A stretch of 14,844 nt of DNA, taken from assembly GCA_947449125.1 (NCBI GenBank), contig CANFQR010000013.1, positions 1 to 14,844 of the forward strand. Direction: 5' to 3'. Below, piece after piece: positions 8,737 to 14,844 of the stretch (position 1 is the first letter of the stretch; each line of letters opens with the position of its first letter). The notes under the pieces were generated by a model, which did not search any database, had not been told where the DNA came from, and saw nothing but the letters and a program-made list of their open reading frames with translations. Source of the stretch: Bacteroidota bacterium. GTDB lineage: Bacteria; Bacteroidota; Bacteroidia; B-17B0; Aurantibacillaceae. The position numbers and the translations under genes were made by a program.

Positions 8737-9666
8737 TTAGTTTTTTTTCAGGAAAGATAAATTTCTTTTTAGGCCTTTGTACTTTGTTCGTTTAATTGCA
8801 GAGTTTTTAAAAATTAAATTAAATGTTTCTTCAGTAATTTCATTCCATTCGGCTTCTGTATAATTAAGAAGACCGCTAGTATTCATAAATTGAGATTCTT
8901 GATGTGGTTTACTGAATCTGTTCCATGGGCAAACATCCTGGCACACATCGCAACCAAAAACCCAGTTGTTCATGTTATTTTTAAATTCTGAAGGAATGTT
9001 TTCTTTTAGTTCAATAGTTAAATAGCTTATGCATTTGCTGCCATCAACAATATAAGGGGCTACTATGGCATCAGTAGGGCAGGCGTCAATACATTTAGTG
9101 CATGTGCCACAGTAATCTTTAATTGGGCCATCATATTCTAATTCAACATCAATAATTAATTCGGCAATAAAAAAAAAAGATCCCTTTTCCTTATTAATTA
9201 AATTACTGTTTTTACCTATCCATCCTAGGCCACTTTTAGCAGCCCACACTTTGTCCATAACCGGAGCACTATCAACAAATGCTCTACCGGAAATATTACC
9301 AATTTCTTTTTTTAATGATACTAAAAATTCATTTAGCTTATGTTTAATTACCTCATGATAGTCGTCACCATAAGCGTATTTGCTGAGTTTTGGAGCCGAC
9401 GGGTTTTGCGTTTGTTCAGGAAAATAATTGTATAATAAAGAGATGACAGATTTGGCATTATCAACCAGCAAATTTGGATTTAAACGTTTGTCGAAATAGT
9501 TTTCCATGTATTTCATTTGGCCGTGCTTGTTGTCTTTTAGCCATTTTTCTAAACGGGGCGCCTCTTCACTTAAAAATTCGGATTTGCTTATACCGCAAAA
9601 GTCAAAACCTAAACGCTTGGCTTCTTTTTTAATGAAGGTAGAATGTTTATGTAATGTTAATTTCAA
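8737..9666 (-). CDS. queG: Epoxyqueuosine reductase
   Basis: A 309-residue cobalamin- and Fe-S-dependent enzyme that reduces epoxyqueuosine to queuosine in tRNA, the last step of the pathway. The catalytic aspartate is in VDSAPVMDK (D132), followed by [12 protein letters not shown]. Cluster-binding cysteines are all visible: [12 protein letters not shown] (C186, C189, C192, C196) and [13 protein letters not shown] (C239, C242, C246), with C212 (KCISYLTIE) completing the set. The length fits the short form of the family. The only plausible start is TTG at 9666: no in-frame ATG exists between it and the upstream stop, and the family-like sequence [21 protein letters not shown] begins right after it. 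It follows the dehydrogenase gene by 32 bp on the same strand and may share its transcript. Confidence 0.95.
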   Translation of the reverse strand: MKLTLHKHSTFIKKEAKRLGFDFCGISKSEFLSEEAPRLEKWLKDNKHGQMKYMENYFDKRLNPNLLVDNAKSVISLLYNYFPEQTQNPSAPKLSKYAYGDDYHEVIKHKLNEFLVSLKKEIGNISGRAFVDSAPVMDKVWAAKSGLGWIGKNSNLINKEKGSFFFIAELIIDVELEYDGPIKDYCGTCTKCIDACPTDAIVAPYIVDGSKCISYLTIELKENIPSEFKNNMNNWVFGCDVCQDVCPWNRFSKPHQESQFMNTSGLLNYTEAEWNEITEETFNLIFKNSAIKRTKYKGLKRNLSFLKKN

Positions 9667-9698
9667 TTTAAACAGTAAGTTAGTGTTTGAATTACATT

Positions 9699-10904
9699 TT
9701 AATAAGCGTAATCACTTAAGTATTCAAAGTTTTCGGTTAATTTTCCGTTGTTGCAAATTGAAGCACGTTCAATAACTTTTTCAACATCTTCGTCAATTAC
9801 AAACGGCAATACACGTTCCGTTAGGTCTTTACCAAAATCATCGCTGGCATCCCTTGGTAGTTCGCATGGTAAATTATCAACGGCCATTATGCAAATGGTA
9901 TTTTTGTTAAATGGTAAATCCTCAGTGCCATTAGCAATGTTGTAACCGTAAAATGGTTGAGCTATGGTACTTGAACGCAAGGTTGTTGGAACTGAACCAT
10001 CTAAATCACAAGTAATATCAGCTACAACAGATATTTTGAAGTCTGGTGCTTTTATGTCGTTTACTGTAAACATTTTTGGTGACCTTGGATCCCAATAATG
10101 AGCAGAAATGTATAAATCGGTAACCTTTGTAAATTCAGGAAATTTTGAAACAAAATGTTCAGGATGTTTAAAAAAATCATTTAAATCAAAATTATGGTCA
10201 TCTGCTCTTTCAACATAATCTTTAGGATTTAATTGGCAATAAACGGGCTCTCTGAATGATGCCATAATAAACTCTTCAGGCGTAACCTTTCGAATTCTTA
10301 GCGCGCTTAATGTTTCTATAACACCGTTTGCAACACGTCCGCCGCCGGTTAAAGCAATTTTAATATTAGGTAATTTAACCCGTTTTAATTCTTCTTCCAT
10401 CTCAGCTCGGTCTCTGCATAAATTGGCAGGTTTGAGTCTGAATAAATCATATTTTAATCCATAGCCAAGTATGCCGTTATAGGCGCCAACAACACCTGCA
10501 TATCTTCCAAATCCAATAATACGGTTATGATTTTTATCTGTTAATGTTTCATAATCAATCATCTGAATTTTCTTTTCAAGAAGGGCTTTTATTAACTTTT
10601 TATTGTGAGCCTGTTTTTTAATGGTGTGCGAAAAGAAAAAATATTTTTTATTTGGTATTAATAAATCAGGTGGAACTTCTTTAACACCCATTAAAATATC
10701 GCAATCCGTAATATTTTCTTGTAACGATACACCAAAGGAGGTGTATTCTTCGTCAGTGTAGCACCTTATTTTACTTGGCTGAACAACAATTTCAAGTTGA
10801 GGGTATTTTTTGGTAAGTTCGGAACATATGAGTGGTGTAAGCGGTACGCGTTTATCCGGTGGACTTTTTTCTTCGCGTAAAACGCCAATTTTAATTTTTT
10901 GCAT
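9699..10904 (-). CDS. Saccharopine/alanine dehydrogenase-like NAD(P)-dependent oxidoreductase
   Basis: About 401 residues from the ATG at 10904 ([24 protein letters not shown]). An in-frame ATG at 10955 would add 17 residues (starting MRLKNSINVIFVKIVNT) that precede the conserved N-terminus and overlap the proposed promoter, so it is rejected. The N-terminal AlaDH/PNT-type domain has REEK...[14 protein letters not shown] (probable catalytic Lys75) and [10 protein letters not shown] (probable catalytic His93). The Rossmann domain shows [16 protein letters not shown] (TGGGRVANG at about 186-194). Overall this looks closest to Lys1-type saccharopine dehydrogenase (NAD+, L-lysine-forming) rather than true alanine dehydrogenase, but the substrate cannot be settled by eye. 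It is transcribed toward queG and divergent, across 31 bp, from the S41 gene. Confidence 0.8.
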   Translation of the reverse strand: MQKIKIGVLREEKSPPDKRVPLTPLICSELTKKYPQLEIVVQPSKIRCYTDEEYTSFGVSLQENITDCDILMGVKEVPPDLLIPNKKYFFFSHTIKKQAHNKKLIKALLEKKIQMIDYETLTDKNHNRIIGFGRYAGVVGAYNGILGYGLKYDLFRLKPANLCRDRAEMEEELKRVKLPNIKIALTGGGRVANGVIETLSALRIRKVTPEEFIMASFREPVYCQLNPKDYVERADDHNFDLNDFFKHPEHFVSKFPEFTKVTDLYISAHYWDPRSPKMFTVNDIKAPDFKISVVADITCDLDGSVPTTLRSSTIAQPFYGYNIANGTEDLPFNKNTICIMAVDNLPCELPRDASDDFGKDLTERVLPFVIDEDVEKVIERASICNNGKLTENFEYLSDYAY

Positions 10905-10921
10905 TGTATTTACTATTTTTA

Positions 10922-10929
10922 CAAAGATA
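10922..10929 (-). promoter_or_regulatory. Putative -7 box of the dehydrogenase gene promoter
   Basis: Read on the minus strand this is TATCTTTG, a perfect TAnnTTTG match, 17 bp upstream of the ATG at 10904. The same box and spacing are seen in front of the TerC gene. No clear -33 TTG is visible at the right distance. The box supports the downstream ATG over the one at 10955, which lies upstream of it. Confidence 0.5.
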
Positions 10930-10935
10930 ACATTT

Positions 10936-12402
10936 ATGCTATTTTTAAGACGCATTTCATTTTTAATTTTTATTCAAATTTTTTTTAGTGCAAATTATTT
11001 TTCTCAGACACCTAAACAATCGGTTTTAACTAAGAAGTATGCTCCATTTAAATTAAAAGAAGATGCCACATTATTAAGAGATGTTGTTTTAGCCATGCAT
11101 CCAGGCATTGGAATTTATAATTCTAGAAAATTTTATTCGACGCTTTTTGATGTATTTATTGAAAAATTAAATGACAGTTTAACAGAGAAACAATTTAGAA
11201 TTAAGCTTAAAATTCTCCTCGACGAATTACATTGCGGGCACACAGAGGTCTTGCTTTCAAATGCTTATTATAAAGCATCAGCAAGGCAAACGTATAATTT
11301 TTCGCCTTATTTTTTTATGCCTTTAAACGAAAAGGTTTATATGGTGGCATCCAAAAATAAAAAAAAGGATACGTTGATAAAACAAGGCAGCGAAATCAGT
11401 TCAATTAATGGTATTTCTGTTGACTCTATGTTGCGTTATTGCAAACGATTTATAACAACAGATGGATTTATACAAACTGGCAAAAGCCATTACATGAAAC
11501 TGGCCTTTAATTCATATTATCATGCGCTTTTTAGCAGACCCGATACATTTCGTGTAGAATTTATTACCGGTAATCAAACTAAAAAACTAAGCTATGCGGC
11601 ATTTAAAACAAAAACCATTCCTTCATTACCCATCGAACCTAAGCCCGACAGTTCTTATAGGTACTATAAAAAAGCAAAAATGCGTTTTAAATATCTTGAC
11701 AAGGAAAACAAAACCATGCACTTGAAAATAGAAGCGTTTTCGAGACGAAAAACAACTAAAGCATATCGAAAAATATTTAGAGGTGTAGATAAAAATAACA
11801 CTCAAAATCTGATTATTGATTTGCGTAATAACGGAGGAGGCAGTATAGAGAATTGTTATAATCTTTTAAGTTATTTGCTTGATACAGTTCAAACACAAAC
11901 CTTACGAACTTCCTTTAAAGAATATCCCTATAAAAAGTATGCTACAAAACCAATTTATTTTAAACTGATGCGTGCAGGATTAAAAATAATTTCCAAAAAG
12001 AAAACCATTAACGACACTGATAATTTTATTTACACAATTAAACCCCGAAAAAAACATCATTACAACAATAAATTATTTGTATTAATTAATGGCGCTTCAT
12101 TTTCTGCATCCTGCTTAGTTTCAGCTTATTTAAAAGCAAGTCAAAAAGCGGTGTTTGTAGGTGAAGAAACCTCGGGAGCTTTTGAAGGTTGCAATGCTGG
12201 TATTATGCCTTACTATACTTTACCAAATTCAAAACTAAAAATTAGGATGCCGGCTTTTAGGGTTTTGAACGATGTATGCCCAAAAATTACAGGGCATGGC
12301 ATTATACCGGATTATAAGGTTGAATATACGTTTAACGATATTTTACAAAAGAGAGATTTGGACTTGATGAAAGTTAACGAAATAATCAGTGGAGTTAAAT
12401 AA
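10936..12402 (+). CDS. Exported S41-family (tail-specific/tricorn-like) peptidase
   Basis: A 488-residue protein numbered from the ATG at 10936. The frame is open further upstream, but this Met is followed at once by a good signal peptide (LFLRRISFLIFIQIFFSANYFSQ), so it is chosen. The N-terminal helical domain has LDELHCGHTEV (95-105), the His-containing motif of tricorn/IRBP-like S41 proteins. The protease domain has LIIDLRNNGGG (292-302), the nucleophile region NGASFSASC (385-393) with candidate Ser388/Ser390, and FVGEETSGAFEG. The lysine that acts as general base in CtpA-type enzymes is not in its usual place. That suggests the Ser-His type of S41 rather than the Ser-Lys type. It ends in GHGIIPDYKVEYT, as in many Bacteroidota members. 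The target is unknown. Confidence 0.85.
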   Translation: MLFLRRISFLIFIQIFFSANYFSQTPKQSVLTKKYAPFKLKEDATLLRDVVLAMHPGIGIYNSRKFYSTLFDVFIEKLNDSLTEKQFRIKLKILLDELHCGHTEVLLSNAYYKASARQTYNFSPYFFMPLNEKVYMVASKNKKKDTLIKQGSEISSINGISVDSMLRYCKRFITTDGFIQTGKSHYMKLAFNSYYHALFSRPDTFRVEFITGNQTKKLSYAAFKTKTIPSLPIEPKPDSSYRYYKKAKMRFKYLDKENKTMHLKIEAFSRRKTTKAYRKIFRGVDKNNTQNLIIDLRNNGGGSIENCYNLLSYLLDTVQTQTLRTSFKEYPYKKYATKPIYFKLMRAGLKIISKKKTINDTDNFIYTIKPRKKHHYNNKLFVLINGASFSASCLVSAYLKASQKAVFVGEETSGAFEGCNAGIMPYYTLPNSKLKIRMPAFRVLNDVCPKITGHGIIPDYKVEYTFNDILQKRDLDLMKVNEIISGVK

Positions 12403-12456
12403 TTTGATTGGTTAGTTAATAAAAATTAAAAGCGGACAATAAAAATTAATTTGTTG

Positions 12457-12464
12457 TATCTTTG
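12457..12464 (+). promoter_or_regulatory. Putative -7 box of the ssrA promoter
   Basis: TATCTTTG is a perfect TAnnTTTG match, 68 bp upstream of the mature tmRNA 5' end. Transcription from here would give a precursor with a ~60-nt leader to be trimmed by RNase P. A clear -33 TTG is not visible. Confidence 0.45.
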
Positions 12465-12532
12465 TTTTGTTCTTTGAGGAGATTTAATGTGATGTTAGTT
12501 TACAATAAATAATCATATTTAAATTTCAAATT

Positions 12533-12898
12533 GGGCCCGACCGGTTTTGACAGTGAGCGCATTAAATAAATAAGCATGTAGAGCGTTGTAAGAAGAGCTC
12601 TTTAAAATTAACTTTCAAAACTTTTATTTGGCGAAGAGAATTCTTACGCTATGGCTGCTTAATCTAGGATTTTGCAACCTTTGCTTTCCAGAGAGCTAAA
12701 CTGCTCTGCGCTTTGGGTAAAGCATCATAAATGTGCAGTTTGTTTTAGTGATGTTGTTAGCTAAAATAATATAAGCAACTAAGTTAAAAATTGGTTTGAT
12801 ATAACGCCTGTTTTTAGCCTACAATTAAGTTATAACTAAACGTGTAGAAAGTTTATTTTTTCCTTATTTGGACGAGAGTTCGAATCTCTCCGGGTCCA
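12533..12898 (+). ncRNA. ssrA: tmRNA (transfer-messenger RNA)
   Basis: tmRNA rescues ribosomes stalled on broken mRNA and tags the nascent peptide for proteolysis. The tRNA-like ends are clear: the 5' strand GGGCCCG (12533-12539) pairs over seven positions with CGGGTCC (12891-12897, one G-U). The T-arm is GAGAG-TTCGAAT-CTCTC just before it, and TTTTGACAG near the 5' end is the usual D-domain signature. The tag reading frame runs from GGC at 12630 to TAA at 12660-12662 and encodes GEENSYAMAA, to which the tRNA-borne alanine is added in front. The terminal CCA is not encoded (A is followed by CTC) and must be added after transcription. The length of about 366 nt is normal. The next gene is fic, convergent. 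Confidence 0.95.
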
Positions 12899-12906
12899 CT
12901 CCCAGT

Positions 12907-12941
12907 GAAAGCACACCAAATTTGGTGTGCTTTCTTTTTTT
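12907..12941 (+). terminator. Rho-independent terminator of ssrA
   Basis: A perfect 28-bp palindrome (left arm GAAAGCACACCAAA at 12907-12920, right arm its exact complement at 12921-12934) is followed by seven Ts. It starts 9 nt after the tmRNA 3' end. Confidence 0.92.
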
Positions 12942-12973
12942 AGATCCTCCCAAACCATTGTCAATATTAAGAA

Positions 12974-13066
12974 TTCGGGCTATTATATCATTTTATTTTT
13001 TGAGTTCGAACTTTTTCCGAAAAACAATTAATTTCGGGTAGCATCCTCAAGGGATTCGAACTTTTT
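12974..13066. repeat. Imperfect tandem repeat with two TTCGAACTTTTT copies
   Basis: The 12-mer TTCGAACTTTTT occurs at 13005-13016 and 13055-13066. Each copy is preceded, 22-31 bp upstream, by TTCGGG (12974-12979 and 13033-13038). The rest of the units differ, so this is a diverged duplication or chance similarity. Its origin is not known. Confidence 0.35.
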
Positions 13067-13093
13067 ACTGAAGAAATTGGCATCACCTGATAA

Positions 13094-14206
13094 CTATGAT
13101 TTCAAAATGCGAATTAAATCATTGTTGATATAGAAAACTTCTTTACCTTCTTGATGTGGTGATACAATTCCAATATCAGTTAATTCATGCATGTATTTTG
13201 TTAATGTAGTTCTGCTTTTAACTTCTAGTAACTCACCAATTTTTTTAGGTTTTATATAAGGTTGTGAAAATAAAAGCTGATTCAATTCAAGACTATACCA
13301 CTTCAATTTATTTTTTGCGTGCAAATGTGTAGCATGCATTTGATTCAGTATCTCATCAATTGTTTGATTTGTTTCCTTTGAAGTTATTTCAACTGCAGTT
13401 AGCATATAATTTAACCAAGGTTTCCATGCATTTCGAGTTGTTACACCAGCTAAATTAGCATAGTAATCATCCTTGTTATTTAAAATGTATTTACTTAAAA
13501 ACAAAACCGGATGGGATAACAATTCTTGATGAACCAAGTATAACAAATTTAATATTCTTCCTGTTCTTCCATTGCCATCTGTAAAAGGATGAATAGCTTC
13601 CAATTGGTAATGGCCAATAATCATTTTAAAAAGAGGATCTATTGGGTGTTTTTTGTGGTCGTTTAAAAATTCAATTAAATTCTTTATTTTTTTCTCTACA
13701 ATTCCGTTTCCGCGAGGAGGTGTATAAATAATCTCACCTGGTTTAAACTCACTTTGCCCCCTTTTAATAACAACCTGCGATTGTGGTGGACGAATACCTT
13801 GCCTTGTATTTTTAATTTGTTGAAACACTTTAATGATTGTTGCTTCATCTAATTTATTTTTTGATTTTATAGTATTATATCCTTTCCATAAAGCTTCACG
13901 ATAACGAAGCACTTCTTTTGTGGCATTATCTGTAGTTTCTTCCCTTAGTGTATCCGAAACCGCTTTAAAAAGTTCGTCATCTGTAGTAAAAATGTTTTCT
14001 ATTGCGGTTGACGTTTGGGCTTCTTGCAGTGTAATTGTATTAACCAACATCGTTGGGTTTGGCATATGCATAATATTTCTGTTTAACTCAGCTAAAGCCC
14101 TTGAAGCAATACCCCATTTGAACAAAACATCTTTATCAAATATTGCATCCGAAGGAGGTAAGTCAGGCAGATCATTGTATGGTAAATTTCTATCGAATTT
14201 CTTCAT
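13094..14206 (-). CDS. Fic-family protein (class II, with C-terminal winged helix)
   Basis: A 370-residue Fic-domain protein. Fic enzymes usually transfer AMP from ATP to a hydroxyl of a target protein. The complete active-site motif HPFTDGNGRTGR is at 206-217, with the catalytic His206, and the beta-hairpin flap region VIKRGQSEFKPGEIIYTPPRG is at about 146-166. An N-terminal inhibitory-helix motif STAIEN (66-71; S-x3-E-N, with Glu70) makes it a class II, self-inhibited Fic. The C-terminus (about 316-370, IKPKKIGELLEVKSRTTLTKYMHELTDIGIV) looks like a winged helix-turn-helix, so it may bind DNA. It stands alone, without an antitoxin gene, as expected when the inhibitory helix is built in. Two palindromes just upstream are candidate binding sites for that winged helix. 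The ATG at 14206 gives a normal N-terminus. Confidence 0.92.
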   Translation of the reverse strand: MKKFDRNLPYNDLPDLPPSDAIFDKDVLFKWGIASRALAELNRNIMHMPNPTMLVNTITLQEAQTSTAIENIFTTDDELFKAVSDTLREETTDNATKEVLRYREALWKGYNTIKSKNKLDEATIIKVFQQIKNTRQGIRPPQSQVVIKRGQSEFKPGEIIYTPPRGNGIVEKKIKNLIEFLNDHKKHPIDPLFKMIIGHYQLEAIHPFTDGNGRTGRILNLLYLVHQELLSHPVLFLSKYILNNKDDYYANLAGVTTRNAWKPWLNYMLTAVEITSKETNQTIDEILNQMHATHLHAKNKLKWYSLELNQLLFSQPYIKPKKIGELLEVKSRTTLTKYMHELTDIGIVSPHQEGKEVFYINNDLIRILKS

Positions 14207-14232
14207 CTTTTTAATACGTCCATTATTTAGTT

Positions 14233-14267
14233 AAAAATGAACATATAGCGAATATATGTTCATTTTT
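14233..14267. promoter_or_regulatory. Operator-like palindrome 1 upstream of fic
   Basis: AAAAATGAACATATA (14233-14247) and its exact complement (14253-14267) form a perfect 15-bp inverted repeat around GCGAA, 27 bp upstream of the fic start codon. It could be a protein-binding operator. Folding as an RNA hairpin is also possible, but no T-run typical of a terminator separates it from fic. Confidence 0.6.
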
Positions 14268-14305
14268 GATCAAAAACAAACTACGTGTCCAATATTTGAA
14301 AAGAA

Positions 14306-14332
14306 ATGGACATATAGCTATATCGTGTTCAT
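14306..14332. promoter_or_regulatory. Operator-like palindrome 2 upstream of fic
   Basis: A 27-bp site with the same ATG...CAT limits and length as the core of palindrome 1, identical at 20 of 27 positions (ATGGACATATAGC..., ending GTGTTCAT), but with weaker internal symmetry. Its offset from the first copy is 69 bp. The repeated site argues for protein binding rather than a chance hairpin. Confidence 0.5.
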
Positions 14333-14499
14333 TTTTGCCTAATATTTATACCTGATAAGTTTCTCATATATAAATACTATACATGAGAAAACATTTCATA
14401 TTATGGTTTTGTCCCACCGCTTATACAAAGTCTTAAAACACTCAAAACATCTAAATCCTTCACAAAAGAGTTCGAAAAAATTTAAGTGGAGCCCACAAA

Positions 14500-14600
14500 T
14501 AAAAGCCTTGCGAAAATTTCATTGAAACGCAGCAAGTTAAAGCTTGCTTTAAATTTGCGAAGTAAAAAGAATGGAAATAAAGTTTCCTGTAAGGCTTTTG
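14500..14600. other. Inverted-repeat-rich, potentially cloverleaf-folding element
   Basis: A closing stem of about 12 bp (14501-14512 with 14588-14599; AAAAGCCTT/AAGGCTTTT are exact, the rest use G-U pairs) encloses three short hairpins: TTTC/GAAA (14517-14527), AGCAAG/CTTGCT (14531-14548) and GGAAA/TTTCC (14573-14587). It could be a small RNA, a remnant of a mobile-element end, or chance in AT-rich DNA. No known RNA family was recognised. Confidence 0.35.
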
Positions 14601-14646
14601 CTATTTTGGTTAGTAAAGTTCATGTAAATAATATTTCCTGGTCCAC

Positions 14647-14680
14647 AAAAAAGCCACTCAGTTTTTGAGTGGCTTGTTTT
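14647..14680. terminator. Bidirectional terminator
   Basis: A 10-bp perfect stem (AAGCCACTCA at 14651-14660 with TGAGTGGCTT at 14666-14675, loop GTTTT) is flanked by six As on the left and G followed by Ts on the right. On the minus strand it ends transcription of the T9SS-protein gene, 22 bp after its stop. It could also act on the + strand. Confidence 0.8.
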
Positions 14681-14697
14681 ATGAGTGTGTATTAAAT

Positions 14698-14844
14698 TTA
14701 ATTTTTTATGAGCTTGTGGTTTATACTTTCGTTATTAGTATATATTTTTACAAAATATATGCCGTTTTTTAATTGCGATATATTTAATTGTATTTGGTTT
14801 CCTTCAGTATTACTGCATAAAACAATCTGACCAATACTGTTTAC
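14698..14844 (-). CDS. C-terminus of a T9SS-secreted protein (type A sorting domain, partial)
   Basis: Reading the minus strand from the right edge gives 48 residues up to TAA (14698-14700), too short and incomplete to appear as a full open frame. The sequence NSIGQIVLCSN...LNISQLKNGIYFVKIYTNN...HKLIKN is the typical Por secretion system C-terminal (T9SS type A) sorting domain: a short beta-sandwich with the GIYFVKI strand and a basic last strand. Such domains direct proteins across the outer membrane of Bacteroidota through the type IX system and are then cleaved. The functional part of the protein lies outside the window, so its activity is unknown. Confidence 0.88.
   Translation of the reverse strand, partial: VNSIGQIVLCSNTEGNQIQLNISQLKNGIYFVKIYTNNESINHKLIKN

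Larger units (their letters stand above)
14335..14697. other. Intergenic stretch between the fic operators and the T9SS protein gene
   Basis: No convincing gene is seen here. A lysine-rich open frame at 14486-14668 has a GTG start, no family resemblance, and runs through the structured element and the terminator, so it is not called. The stretch contains the inverted-repeat-rich element at 14500-14600 and a bidirectional terminator at 14647-14680. The remainder is AT-rich without clear signals. Confidence 0.5.

Noticed and set aside
10810..10935. Upstream extension of the S41 gene to an ATG at 10810
   Set aside because: It overlaps the coding N-terminus of the divergent dehydrogenase and would place a long non-secretory leader before a good signal peptide that begins at 10936.
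10905..10955. 17-residue N-terminal extension of the dehydrogenase
   Set aside because: The conserved N-terminus starts at the ATG at 10904, and a -7 promoter box lies between the two candidate starts.
12942..13093. Degenerate tRNA gene on the minus strand suggested by GGGATTCGAAC
   Set aside because: Only an isolated T-loop-like string is present; no acceptor or anticodon stem pairs with it.
13094..14206. Fic/Doc-type toxin with separate antitoxin gene
   Set aside because: No small antitoxin frame flanks the gene; the inhibitory STAIEN motif is within the protein itself.
13920..14234. 104-residue + strand frame opposite the fic N-terminus
   Set aside because: Antisense shadow of the fic coding region; composition and lack of any family resemblance argue against a gene.
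14500..14600. Integron attC-like site
   Set aside because: The arms lack the RYYYAAC/GTTRRRY core sites and no integrase or gene cassette is present.
14486..14668. Lysine-rich 60-residue + strand open frame with GTG start
   Set aside because: No family resemblance, no start signal, and it runs through the inverted-repeat element and the terminator stem; base pairing explains the sequence better than coding.

Overview
This is an AT-rich chromosomal window from a member of the Bacteroidota, probably a Flavobacteriia/Sphingobacteriia-like free-living bacterium. Four things point there. One partial protein ends in a type IX secretion (Por secretion) C-terminal sorting domain. The tmRNA encodes the tag GEENSYAMAA, close to tags known from this phylum. 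Several promoters fit the TTG / TAnnTTTG consensus of the phylum's primary sigma factor. Start codons mostly lack Shine-Dalgarno sequences.

Region 1 (1-5700, all + strand) is the end of a surface-polysaccharide (LPS O-antigen or capsule) biosynthesis operon. It holds the 3' end of a probable glycosyltransferase-like gene, a glutamine-dependent asparagine synthase (asnB), an N-acetyl sugar amidotransferase of the WbpG/PseA type, a GT4-like glycosyltransferase started by TTG, and a GT2 glycosyltransferase. A rho-independent terminator closes it. The logic is sugar modification (amide or amidine formation) followed by glycosidic assembly.

Region 2 (5750-12400) is ordinary chromosomal housekeeping. 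It has a TerC-family membrane protein (-), then a PadR regulator with a PspC-domain membrane protein (+). The promoter in front of padR carries a perfect inverted repeat, so the pair is probably autoregulated. Next come queG (epoxyqueuosine reductase, -) and a saccharopine/alanine dehydrogenase-like oxidoreductase (-). The oxidoreductase is divergent, across only about 31 bp, from an exported S41-family peptidase-like protein (+).

Region 3 (12450-14844) begins with the ssrA tmRNA gene, which has its own promoter, an in-gene tag reading frame and a perfect palindromic terminator. Downstream is a short accessory segment: a class II Fic-family AMP-transferase-like protein with a C-terminal winged helix (-), preceded by two copies of a 27-bp operator-like palindrome. 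After that is a roughly 100-nt potentially cloverleaf-folding intergenic element, a bidirectional terminator, and the 3' end of a T9SS-exported protein (-).

I did not see CRISPR arrays, insertion sequences, integrases or a clearly new multi-gene system. The most interesting unexplained signals are the paired palindromes in front of fic, the structured element at 14500-14600, and the repeated T-arm-like fragments downstream of ssrA.
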